Below, piece by piece: positions 1-10,399 of a DNA stretch of 64,000 nucleotides (its first letter is position 1; every line of letters starts with the position of its first letter). A program made the position numbers and the translations under genes. Below the pieces are notes generated by a model, which made no database searches, was not told the DNA's origin, and saw only the letters and a program-made list of their open reading frames with translations. Source of the stretch: Metallyticus violacea (taxonomy: Eukaryota > Arthropoda > Insecta > Mantodea > Metallyticidae); the NCBI GenBank assembly GCA_030762175.1, contig CM060843.1, forward strand, positions 112,001,369 through 112,065,368. The letters are read 5' to 3'.

Positions 1-1429
1 GTGCTAATTTATTATTTAAATTTACTGCAGCCTTAACTTTGTTTAAGGTATTTATACATTAACAAACATCTATGCAAAACCTACATGTTACATATGTTTC
101 CAATATAATAAAGCCATTCTTTCCTGAAGGAATATTATGCATTGATGATATCATATAATTTTAACAGGTGATTTACCAATCTAAAGTAATTTGATATTTT
201 GATGTTTAAAGGTGAATGAATGATTGAAGTTGGGAAATACTTGTAGTTTATGAATTTCTTACATCTTATCAGTTAAACTTCATCAGTGAGAACACTTTCA
301 ACAGTCTTAGACTCTGGATATACAGAAAACCAATTATTTCTCAATATTTGGAACTTGGATATATTCACTTCAGAAAAAAGTAAACCAACTTTTCAACAAT
401 ACCTGTTTCCTTTCCTGTGCAAACATGAAATAGTTATTTGGTTTCACAAAACTCTTCACACAACTCATTAAAATTAGGTTGTTGTTTTTTTTTCTTCACA
501 AAACCAAATTCATTGTACCTGCATTTGTTTGAATCATTAAAACAAAAAAACCTTATTTAAACATTTGAAATTATTTCCATAATGCAATAAAACGCCTGTT
601 CTGTTTTCTGCTGCAAATTTCGGCTTTTAAGTTTTTGGTATTTCTTGAGCTTTATTTCCAGAAAGTGCTACATTCCTGGTGTAGTTTTTTATTGGGAGAT
701 TTTAATATTTGAAAGATTCAAGTGGGCAAATATTACTTACCCTCCTCTAGGGTTTTTGACCCATGCCTACTGCATATCTTTCTTAAAAATTCTATTTAGC
801 AGTGAACTACAGTTAAAATATCTTGTTTTTTACCCAGAATAAAAAAGTTTGCAGATTTTCAGACAGCTTTAAAGAGTAAGAGCATCCATTAATAAAATAT
901 TTTTCAGGAAAAAAGTGAATAATATTCTCACTGTTATCAAATAGAAAACGTAACAAGGTAACGTTCAGCAACAGACAAAATGTAAACAGAGTGATGCCGA
1001 GGATTAAAGAAACTGACCTTACAATTCAAATGCTCACCGAAACAAAAAGACTCATCAGTGTAGGCACGACTCACCGCAAAGACAAAACACTTAGATTTCA
1101 TGTTGTGCTTGTTGTACTTCAGAAGAAGGACGACAATGAGCTTTGGAAGGAGAGAGATCTCAGGAAGAGTCAGACAAGCGAGAACTTCCCGACAAAAACT
1201 GGTCTAGGGCAGAGAAGCATGCAGCGCCGGCGAATGGGGACAACCTCTTACTCTAAATGTAATACTGTGCCTTGTCTTCACCAAGATGAGCAATAAACAG
1301 TTCGTTTCCCAGTGCTCCCTTAACTGCATAATGTTCCAAGAACCTGGTGCGTTCTACTACAGTGATAAAGACTGAGTCGGAGAATCAGCATGTGTGTAGC
1401 TACGAGATCGAATGAACATATCACATGTA
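1..1429. other. AT-rich stretch with no recognisable gene
   Basis: I see no domain, RNA gene or repeat that I recognise here. Short open frames exist, for example 991-1296 on the plus strand (101 codons, rich in Lys and Arg), but they match no family I know, have no supporting splice or promoter context, and have a length expected by chance. The stretch ends where a mariner element begins, directly after a TA dinucleotide at 1428-1429. Confidence 0.6.
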
Positions 1430-2269
1430 CAAGGTGCATTCAAGATTTTTTTTTTCTCAGGACTGGAAACAGATAGAAACTAGTTGTTTTTAAAATACGC
1501 GGGCACGTTTTCAATGCGTTACAGAGACGGCAGCACTGTATGGCACACAGAACTTCAGCGGCAGCGGCGAGAGTGAGAACTGTTTTGATACTTCAAAATG
1601 GCGAAGTTTTTATTACAAGAACAGCATGTAATCATTTACTTTCTCCATTTGCATGGCCTCACACCGATTGAAATTCATCGCCAGTTAAGTGAGACATGTG
1701 GTGATGGTGTCTAATATGCGTTCATGGATGCGACAGTTTAAGGAAGGCAGATCGTCATGTGATAACAAACCAAGGCAATCTCGGCCTCACACAAGCCGGT
1801 CTGATGATATGATCGAGCGTTGTTTTGGAGGAATGAGTTTAGAACACATCGCCTCCAAAGTTGGCATTTCCCTGGGATCTGTGGACACAATCCTGTATGA
1901 AGACCTGAAAATGCGAAAAGTGTCCACGAATGCTGACGGACGACCACTGCCAGGTAAAGTTAACGCGTGATGACGGCATGAAGGAGATGTTCTTTTCATC
2001 GATTGTGACATTGGATGAGACAGGGATGTTGTTTTTCAATTCTGAAACGAAGCGCCAGTTTGAAAGCACTCAGATTCATTTAGATCTTCCATTGGTCAAA
2101 ACAGACTCTTACAGAAGCGTTCGCATCGGCCATGGAATCATGGCGTTGACGTTGTAAAACTTTTGTACAGTTGCAGGGAGATTACGTGGTGAAGTGACAA
2201 AAGTTTCATAGTTTGTGTGATTAGTTTGTGAGAAAAAAGTCGGAGGCGTTATAATTTGAATGCACCTCC
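1430..2269 (+). mobile_element. Internally deleted mariner transposon (family 1) with TIRs
   Basis: The ends are inverted repeats: AAGGTGCATTCAA at the left and TTGAATGCACCTCC at the right. Both are flanked by TA (1428-1429 and 2270-2271), the target duplication used by mariner elements. The element is about 840 bp, against about 1.3 kb for a normal mariner. The missing part lies inside the catalytic domain and downstream of it: the frame runs from the N-terminal helix-turn-helix to just past the first catalytic Asp. It then jumps to the last codons before the stop, a Gln-Gly-Asp-Tyr-like tail near 2170-2195. It is a non-autonomous deletion derivative. The TIRs differ from those of the other mariners in the window, so it is a separate family. 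Confidence 0.85.
1598..2206 (+). pseudogene. Broken mariner transposase (family 1)
   Basis: Reading from the ATG near 1598 gives the start of a mariner transposase (MAKFLLQEQHVI, then IEIHRQLSE), the first DNA-binding helix-turn-helix. The frame shifts near 1700 and continues as a second HTH (HIASKVGISLGSVDTILYE, about 1845-1905) and a linker KMRKVST. A further frameshift near 1955 leads to FSSIVTLDETGM, the region of the first catalytic Asp. The usual motif there is TGDET, so Gly has become Leu while Asp is kept. The second and third catalytic Asp are absent because of the internal deletion. It cannot encode an active enzyme. Confidence 0.8.
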
Positions 2270-2299
2270 TAAAACCGACCCTTGATTCATTGAATAGAA

Positions 2300-2378
2300 T
2301 AGTGTTTAACGACCATTTTTACTACTGAGGCACCACAGGCGGTGACACTGATGATACATGAAACGAAATGATACATTC
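2300..2378 (-). repeat. SINE family A, 3'-end scrap
   Basis: This is the reverse complement of the last ~80 bases of SINE-A: TTTAACG, then CTACTGAGGCACCACAGGC and the ATGATACATGAAA block. The tRNA-derived head and the middle are missing. The same partial form, in the same orientation, recurs at 54022-54104. Confidence 0.75.
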
Positions 2379-2711
2379 TATAATTTCCATATGTACATTT
2401 ACCACTTGTTTATTTAATTGGTTTGTAGTATGCCTACATTTGGTAATTGGAAACCTTCTATGTTATAAGGATGTATGGGGTCTAAGGTTATGTGTATTCA
2501 TATCCATTTCTCGTTGAAAATTAATACTGAACAATTATATGTGTTGTTCTAAAGCATGAATTTAGAATTATATTAAATTACTAGTGTGCATAAAAGAAGA
2601 AATAATGCAAACAGAAATTTATATAGTTTTCAAGGAAAAGCAACCTTCTTAATAACAAAATATGAACATTTTCGCATTTTAATAGTTATTTGGCAAACAA
2701 GAGCAAAGTAG

Positions 2712-2784
2712 ATTTTACCCGCGAGTGGACAATTTAGATTCCGAGGCGAAGCCGAGGGTGTTTATTTCCCAGAGCGTGTAAAAT
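2712..2784. repeat. Short palindromic repeat, MITE-like
   Basis: A 73-bp unit is bounded by near-perfect inverted 11-mers, ATTTTACCCGC at 2712-2722 and GCGTGTAAAAT at 2774-2784 (10 of 11 pairs). In the centre is CGAGGCGAAGCCGAGG. GC content is well above that of the flanks. The design resembles short palindromic repeats I have seen in insect genomes, but only one copy lies in this window, so its repetitive nature is inferred. Confidence 0.45.
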
Positions 2785-3102
2785 ATGTTTATTCTCGTAT
2801 GGCGTATAACATTACAACCATCTAAACCTATTTAATATTACATTTAATTTTAATAAAATGTAGACTTGTTTAAACTAGAGACGAATGGCATCGATAACAA
2901 CAACAACAACAAGCGGTGGTTGTTGAGTTAGGATAAAAAAAAATGAATACATTCGATATATCTGTGAATATATAATGGTTGTGAATTGAAATTTTCGATG
3001 AAAACTATATATTTATTTCTGAGGGTGTTTTATTTTATGCAAGACACTCGTGTCAATTCAATTTTATACATATATATTCACATGATCTCAAAAACTCACT
3101 TA

Positions 3103-3830
3103 CAGATTGTGCCAAAAATGTATACACACCTCAAGCAAAGAAAAAACTGTGTTAACATAACAAAACTGGATTCTCACAAACAGAAAATGATGAGCACCAA
3201 TCATCTTAGACTTTTACAGTTATAACCGTTATTACAGTTGCTCAAAATGCCCACCGTCGGCGTCGATACACTTCTGAGTGCGTTGAACTACTGATTGAGT
3301 AACGTTTGCGAAAGTGTTCTCAGCGATTGCAACTCATGCCGTTTCAATTTCTTCCCGAAGTGCTGTCAGTGTAGCTGATTTTCTACGGTATACAGCATCC
3401 TTAAGAGTTCCCCATAGGTAGAAGTCCAACGGAATTAGTTGTGGAGGACGCGGTGGAAATTCAGTCGAACTTCTTAGTCCTATCCGTGCCTTGAAAGATT
3501 GTAATCAAGCTACGCACGCACATATCGGTGGTAATGTGGTAGTGCATCATCTTGTTGGAAGTATCATTCCTCATTTCCATAGTGTGTATGCATGGTGGGT
3601 GAGACGCATTTGCGCATCATATTCAGGTGCACTGGGTCAGTTGATAAGCTTGACTTCATTTGTTCATTGTTGATTTACCTGTCACTTAGCAACGCTATCA
3701 TAATGTATGTGAGTCACAGCTGTTTACAGAACATCATACTACACATTACTGTTGTTTTTCGGTACAACTTTGTAATATATTAAATAGATATCTACTGTGA
3801 AAGTGTGTATACATTTTTTGGCACCCTCGG
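3103..3830 (-). mobile_element. Deleted Tc1/mariner-type element with DUF4817-like transposase, copy 1
   Basis: The ends are inverted repeats: GTGCCAAAAATGTATACAC at the left, and GTGTATACATTTTTTGGCAC then CCTCGG at the right. TA flanks both sides (3101-3102 and 3831-3832). The minus strand carries the C-terminal part of a transposase: a proline-rich PPRP stretch near 3450, the LWGTLKDAVYR-like block near 3400, and a C-terminus with DADGGHFEQL near 3245-3270. The N-terminal HTH that is present in the 56-kb and 59-kb copies is deleted here. At 728 bp it is non-autonomous. Confidence 0.8.
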
Positions 3831-3832
3831 TA

Positions 3833-4233
3833 TTTATATTTCATTCTCATTAATTAAAGTGCCCATTTAGGAATGATTTGATTATTCGTCAGTTTAGTAT
3901 TTTAATTTTCAATGGACATAAACCTTCTTTAATTTAGGTTTTTTAAATAACCAGAGTCGCTCATTTTCAGGACTGTCATTAAGCATATAAGTACACGCGT
4001 GTGTATGACCAATACTAGCAAATGAGACAACATTAGTGCCGCAACGTTCACTCAAGAAAAACTGCTACGAAGAAACTGACTGTCTAGGTTACTGAGAACG
4101 ACGAAACAAAGATTAGATTAAAATACTACTAATGGAAAAACGGAATAAAATTCTTTATAGTAGCTTCTTTGAAAATTTCAAAACGAACATGGTTTTAAAT
4201 AATTTTGTTGTATATAATGGAGCCTGAACAAAC

Positions 4234-4279
<46 letters not shown>

Positions 4280-6360
4280 ACACACACACATGAAGTAACT
4301 AACATACAAATAAAAATGTCACCTCCATATTTCAAAGCGCCATGGCAAAACGTTCGGCGGGCGAAGCCTCTGCGCTAACCGACAAATTCACTGTAAAAGT
4401 AGTGACAGTAACCGTGAGATTTATTTGTTTACCGGTTCATTCAACCGGCATTTTCTTTGCAGGGACACTGCTATCTATTCAAACACGTTTATGTAATGCT
4501 TAGGCATATAGTAGAGCTCTCACGGTTTTCATTTGTACAGAACACAGCGCTCTTGAAATTCCTTTCTACATTGACCAGCTTATTGGTTTTCAGACAACTA
4601 CGGCGTATCAAAAGTCCGCTTTAAAGCAACGCACGAACAACGCTGAAACAAATTAAAAGTCCTTACACTCTACGGTAAACCTCACTATTTCTCTACTTCT
4701 CTCTCTCACACACACGTACTGGATAAGAGGGGGTATATATATCTAGCAAAGTGAAGTTTAAAACTGAAATAAAATGAGCTGCTAAGATTCTCCTGTTTTA
4801 TTTTTAAGAAACCTAGGGCTGATAATAAAGACTCGGCCTGTAAGTGAGGAGTCGAAAACACATTTAAATATATACGAATAGCAGAGTGACTTTGGATTAT
4901 GAAAAACAAATGATACAAACATATTTGTTTGTCTAATCCAATTTTATACTCCGGACTTGTTAACCGAGTAAATTCGACTTTTTAGAGATAAACACTTGTA
5001 TTACGTGCAGTTCCAATACTAATGAAAGCAACCGTAAACCAGCTATGAACAAGCACGATGGGGTGATACGTTCTTCGTTCCGCTATAAATTCGAAAATAA
5101 TCAGTGGATCCTCGAAGTGCCTATCCTTTATCATGAGGCATATCTGAATATTTTTGAAACTATTATGAGACACTCGCCGCAATTCAGCGTCTCGTAGACT
5201 GTGAAATACCTCTCGGATATTTTGTTTGAGCAAGTATAGGAGTAATTTTATACAAATAAACATGGGACTGCTGAGTTGCTTTATACGCACTGCCGACAGA
5301 TACACACATACACTTGCTGAGCTAATCATGTTAATCACCAAGATTCTCCTATATTAAACCTCGGTTTTTGATCCGGGGTTCTCAATGGAAATGTCTCGGG
5401 TTCGAACTATGTTTAGCCAATCTGAAAATAGCGTTTCCCGGTGTAGATATAGCTTCTGGACCTTAAGCACAAAATTCTCTTCTACAGTATTTGTACTGCT
5501 TCTTTTTGCTCTTAACAATCGTAAATAACTATTCTTTGTTCTGGAGTGTATCTCACTCTCGGATTACTAATATACAATTGAAAATCTAACGCGCACGTTC
5601 TCAAGAAATGCAACTGAAACATATGCCATGATAAATACGACTGAGTATGTATAAAGCTGAATGTCTCGTCTCTTTTAATGCCTAATTGAATAGGTCACCC
5701 TAACAATGACTTAATGTTCACAATAAAGCATTGCACGTGATTTAGCATGATGCACTGGACATGGTGGCCGAGATACAACGCTGAAGAGCTTAGACGAATA
5801 TAGCTTGCAAGAATGTTCAGGGCTAATTATATGAACCCTGCACATATACGATACATACATTTTAATTAAACTATTAATTCTTCCAGTAGTTACTTCATTT
5901 TTAACATTTTCAGATCTTAGTGATGACGGGTAGCATTCACTATTGAGCATGCTTGTCTCAATAATTTGTCAAGGATGTATTCAGTTTCACTAATAACTCT
6001 CGGAAAGGTCAAACTTCACTAAATATCAAACTTTCACAGAAACCTGTCCAATTCCTTTAAACCCAGTTTAATCACGAATTTTACAAGTATATTTGTATTT
6101 CCGTTCGCTTATTAATATAGTATAAGTAACTTACTTTTTTCAACTGGGTGAATATCCTACCAATCGAGAACGGCTCCAGCATGCAGCGGTAAATTCAATG
6201 GGTAGGTATATCATCCAGGTTGACTTAGATATTTCATCCCCTTTCTCATCCATACTTCATTTTTACTCTCGCTTTGAGGTATGGGAACAGCATATCCTGT
6301 TTTGAGGAATCATTTGGTCGTAAACCAGATAATGGTTTCTTGATCGCAGAATCTGAGGCC
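3833..6360. other. Stretch without a recognisable gene; holds one CA microsatellite
   Basis: Apart from the CA repeat at 4238-4290 I see nothing I can name. A minus-strand open frame of 119 codons at 4982-5341 is the longest, but its translation shows no motif, it has an AT-rich skew typical of chance frames, and no splice or promoter context favours it. Confidence 0.55.
4238..4290. repeat. (CA)n microsatellite
   Basis: An almost pure CA dinucleotide run of about 53 bases has one interruption (CT for CA) near 4273. It is useful as a length marker. No function is implied. Confidence 0.98.
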
Positions 6361-6364
6361 GGAG

Positions 6365-6650
6365 AACTACCGGGTGGTCTTTGTATTCCGCGGCCATAAA
6401 TATCTTAGGTTTACCCTAGAAATCAGCCTGTCGGTTTATTGCAGTACAAGCAAGCTGAAGCCAAGCGAGCGAAGCTCCAAGAACGCAAGACGTCAAACAG
6501 GCGGTGTCAGCAGAATCTGTAATACCAGCGCCGAACTAGCTCTCCACATGCCTGGAAAATGCGCGCTCTTCGGCGTCACCGAAGCGTGAGTTCCCGAACC
6601 GCCCCGGAAGCGCGTTTGACGTATTTCAATAGAGGGGACGAAACATAACG
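6365..6650. other. GC-richer island of unknown nature
   Basis: Base composition rises sharply here, with several CpG dinucleotides (for example GAAGCGCGTTTGACG near 6607). A plus-strand frame of 71 codons covers 6374-6589. The translation resembles no family I know. It could be an exon, a promoter CpG-type patch or an unrecognised repeat; I cannot choose between these from sequence alone. Confidence 0.3.
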
Positions 6651-6774
6651 TTTTGAGAGGAAATAGTGATGCCTACCTTCCAAAACAAAAAATAAAGACA
6701 CGCACCTTAAAGGATCTTAAAAATAAATACTTTGAAAGTCTATATTACAAAAGGTGTTGTGCAGGACAAACTTT

Positions 6775-7066
6775 AATAACCTCGCCCCATCTCACCAAAT
6801 ACTTGCCTTCCAAACCCAAGATCGCGGGTTCAAACCCGACCAGGATCGATGAATTTTTTCGGGCGTAAAAATCGTAAGTATGGCTTCCTTTGGAAGGGAA
6901 GTAAAGTCGTAGGTCCCCCATATCGTACATTTACGGCACGATAAAGAACCTCAAGTCTAAAAAAAAGAGGCCTCTGAGCAAAATTTGTCGATCAATTCAC
7001 GCCCTGAATTGAATGGGACGCTGATGACCTGAAATGTAATGAGCGTCCATAAATAAACCAAATCAA
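6775..7066 (+). repeat. SINE family B, nearly full length
   Basis: A tRNA-derived head contains the internal RNA polymerase III B box (CGCGGGTTCAAACCCG near 6824-6839). It is followed by the family body (GGGCGTAAAAATCGTAAGTA, then CGATAAAGAACCTCAAG, GAGGCCTCTGAGCAAAATTT and CACGCCCTGAATTGAATGGG). It ends in an A-rich AAATAAACCAAAT tail. Sister copies are at 19491-19752, 24131-24425 and 36417-36652. The A box is degraded here, so this copy is unlikely to be transcribed. Confidence 0.85.
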
Positions 7067-7506
7067 GAAACAATGTCGCCAAGTTCTTAGCGTATGTTGT
7101 AAAGCTTTCGTCTAAAGAGTAACTCATTGATAATTCTCCGTTTCTGTTACTTTTGTACATCATAGTTGAGCTAAAACTACTAATGGTTGCTGTTTCTCAT
7201 ATTATTAACAATATTTGGGGATGCCTTAAATGGTTTATTCACGCTTCCGCACCCAATTTCTGTTAGCACTAAACGGTATTGATAGATATTGCAGAAACAT
7301 GACAACGTTCATTTCCTGAATGAACTCTAATGCACCTCAACCTCACTCATATTATATCAGCTGAACATAAATAAGCAGCTGATGGCTGTAATCTTGGTTT
7401 CAGGATAAAAGCTGAGGGCTTGTCCGTACTAAAAGTGCAAATGTACGATTATGTATAGTAAGTAACAGCAGAACATGTTTGTAAATCACTTTTGCGTACA
7501 TATGTA

Positions 7507-8716
7507 CGAGGGCGGATCAAATATAAATAAGCCTGTCTTTACTGCATACCTGTAGGGTGCAGGAGGGGTTCAAGGATTTTACAGCATGTGTGGTGGGGAG
7601 TAGCGGTCTTGAGAATTCGTTTTATTTCATTGGTTAGTTGTTGTCGTGGTGAGCGAGAGAGAGATGCATTGCGCTGTTGCACAACGTGTGATGATAAAAG
7701 TTTCCCGTCAAAGAAAATGCTAATGTATCTGGAATTTATCGTCGGTCACTGCCACAGTTTGGGGAAAGGGAACCCTTTCATGCGCCGAGTGAAACATTGG
7801 TGACGAGAGTTTAAGGAAGGATGTGAACATGAAAATATGGCCCATTCCCGCCGCAGAACATCCAAGCTGTTAGTAACCTCAGTGAAGAGGGTCGCCACAC
7901 CACAGTGCTGGCAATATCTCTACAACTTCTCATAAGTTATGGGAGTGTCCCATCAATCATTCGGAGAGAGTTGAGAATGCGAATGCGTTGGGTTCTGCGG
8001 TTGCTCACTGCATAACAGAAAGCTGTGCGAGTCCAAATTTCTCGTAAGCTTCTCTTCCATTATGAAAAGGAAGATAATGTGTTTTTGGATCAAAATCATC
8101 ACGTGTGAGAGACATAGTTGCACCATACACCTCCCAATCAAATAGGCCAATATGGAATGGAGGAGAAGTGCTGAACCACCGCCGGTGTAAGCCAAGACAC
8201 GGCTGTCTGTAGGGAAAATTTTGGTCATGTCCTGCTGATTGATTTCTTCCAAGTATGACGTATCATTAAAGCTGCCTACTACTGTGACCTTCTCCTTCAT
8301 GTTCGAACCGCATTCTGGTCAAAAGGCGCAGTAGTCAGCCAGAAATGTGCAAGGCAATGCCAAGGCACACATCGCAGCATCAACACGACAAAATTGGTTG
8401 ATACGCATTGGACTGCCCTTCCACATCCACTCCACATTCCGGATCTCTCACCATGCGACTTCTTTATGTTCGGTCCGCTCTTAGTGACAACGCTTAACAA
8501 CAAACGGAGAGGTAAAAGACTTCGTGTGCAGCTAACTCCACACCCGTCATCGTACTTTCCTTGAAAGTGGCTTTAAAATTGCCTGTCTATTGAAAAAAAA
8601 TGCATAGAAAACATGGGAAAATACTTGGAAAAATAAGAAAAATGTTAATTTCAATTAACATTTATTAAAAAAAAAGGTTTGTAGCAAAAAACTCGTTTAT
8701 ATTTGATCTATCTAAG
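7507..8716 (+). mobile_element. Nearly full-length mariner transposon (family 2)
   Basis: The left end CGAGGGCGGATCAAATATAAA is matched by an inverted, more degraded right end (TTTATATTTGATC, 8697-8709), with TA at 7505-7506 and 8717-8718. The length of about 1.21 kb is close to the standard 1.3 kb of the group. All transposase domains can be followed on the plus strand but only by changing frame several times, so the element is dead. No sister copy of this family is visible in the window. Confidence 0.85.
7590..8605 (+). pseudogene. Frameshifted mariner transposase (family 2)
   Basis: From the 5' side I read an N-terminal HTH region with VKHW, REFKEG and a HSRRRTSKL linker (7780-7870). A second HTH (SLQLLISYGSVPSIIRRELRMR-like, about 7915-7980) follows, then AEQKAVRVQISRKLL after a frameshift (about 8010-8050). 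The first catalytic site should read CDETWLHH. Here 2 bp are lost and Trp is a stop (8102-8118). Later blocks are LISSKYDV (about 8238-8262), HIAASTRQKL (about 8370-8400) and HPPHSPDLSPCDFFMFG with the third catalytic Asp (8423-8473). The antisense open frames across 7953-8503 are shadows. Confidence 0.8.
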
Positions 8717-8719
8717 TAA

Positions 8720-10245
8720 TAAAATACAGATTACAAAAAAAACAAAAAAACTTTAATAACATAAATGCACAATATAGCTTAAACCAACAAAGTAACTGCA
8801 GAAAATCAATTGAAAATTTATGAATATTTCACCATTTAGTTCCAGGATTCAAATTAGATATATTTGCAGTAGTACAGTCCAAGATCTGTCGAGGTGCCTT
8901 TTATACAGCTCCACCTTCTGAAGTTAAGCGCTTTAAAGCGAAATACTGTTAATATGTACTTACTATGCTACGTTTTAAAGGAGCTAATTCCAAATGCCCA
9001 TTAGATGCACAAATGTGTTAAAGTGAATGAATTTTATGCCTTTTAGAAGTTTTTATTATTATTATTTTATTATATTAATAGTATATATATTGCGAACAAC
9101 AAACTCAGTTATTATTCCTTAAAAAGTCAAATAAACCTGATTAAACAGGAAAACTACCTCATGGCCAATGCCGACACTGCGGCATGAAAGGAAGTTTTCA
9201 ATAATCGTAAGTAAAAACAAAGTAAAGCGTTCTTAAATAAAATAACTTATAAATATACTGTAGTAAAGGTACAACTTCAGCGAGTTTCAAATGATGTGAT
9301 ATGCTAACAGATACAGTTGCATTGACATTTAAGTAAGCCTGAGAGAGAAAGGAGACATTTAGACACCTATTTCTGCACTGGTCTAGTTAAAGATGACAAG
9401 GCTTAGAATCAGCACTTCCCAGAGTTGATTGCAAATATGAGATAGTGTAATGAACAACCAGGAAAGCCATGGTTGACTTACTGAGTTTGCTTCCGGCTTA
9501 CTGTAACTAGCCCATGATTAAATATATTTCTATTTTACCAAGTATATGATGATATTCAACATTAACTAGTGAAAATAGTTCTTGAGTAATTATCCGGCCT
9601 TTTATCTAAATACATTTCACAACAGCAGCTATTTCCAAAAGGTACGCGACAGTGGGTAATGAGTACTGCATAATATAATGGTGAATAACAAATAAACGAT
9701 GCGCATGAAATTTCTAGGGCGGTTTGTATAGTAAACGAGCCGCAGACAATGGACGTGTATTGTTCAGTAGCTTGATTCGTTTTATTTGCAACTATTGCCA
9801 CAAACCTTTGCAAACAGGATTATTTATTTTGTTAATATTAGACTCGATACATCTGTTCAAACCTTCCGCTATATGGTTTGGGATTCGTTCAACCGCCATA
9901 AATTAGTCACGGTATGTAGACACGATCGCGCTCCGTGGGGCAGACGTTTCATCAATAGTAACTCTCCAGCCATACATGGCTTACGAAGATGCTGTTGTTT
10001 CATTGGAAGCTGCCGGCCTCATCTTGTAAATCTTTTTCTCGTGATAAAGACTTTCATCTCCTCTATTAGGCTACTATTATCTCTTCTTTTTGCGTAATAA
10101 AAATATCAAATAGTTAATAGAGGATTGTGTTGCACAAAACGTGATGAAATTAGTTCGTTTTCTTCTGTAGGGTTATTTAAAATATTTTAAAGGTTTTGTG
10201 AATTTTTATGAGCAATGCATGAAGCATCAGCCAATATTTATATTT
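8720..10245. other. AT-rich stretch with no recognisable gene
   Basis: Nothing here matches a family I know. Overlapping plus-strand frames at 9724-10097 (60 and 103 codons) have no motif and are probably fortuitous. The stretch ends at a compound microsatellite. Confidence 0.55.
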
Positions 10246-10247
10246 GC

Positions 10248-10248
<1 letters not shown>

Positions 10249-10285
<37 letters not shown>

Positions 10286-10309
10286 GTTGTTGTTGTTGTT
10301 GTTGTTGTT
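10249..10309. repeat. Compound (ATT)n-(GTT)n microsatellite
   Basis: A run of about a dozen ATT triplets passes directly into about eight GTT triplets. The abrupt change of unit suggests one point mutation spread by slippage. Confidence 0.97.
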
Positions 10310-10369
10310 AGAATGTATAATTATTTGCAAAGCAGGAAAAATAGCATAGTTCAGAAATGAAAATGACTG

Positions 10370-10399
10370 TTTATTTATTTATTTATTTATTTATTTATA
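10370..10399. repeat. (TTTA)n microsatellite
   Basis: About seven tandem TTTA units lie only 60 bp from the compound triplet repeat. Confidence 0.95.

Noticed and set aside
4238..4290. CA repeat considered as part of a CRISPR-like or regulatory array
   Set aside because: Pure dinucleotide microsatellite with no spacers. No CRISPR array exists anywhere in the window.
4982..5341. 119-codon minus-strand open frame
   Set aside because: No motif, AT-driven composition, no splice or promoter context, and a length within chance expectation for 64 kb of six-frame sequence.
7953..8503. Minus-strand frames of 115 and 68 codons
   Set aside because: They are antisense to the family-2 mariner transposase, whose plus-strand motifs are clear.
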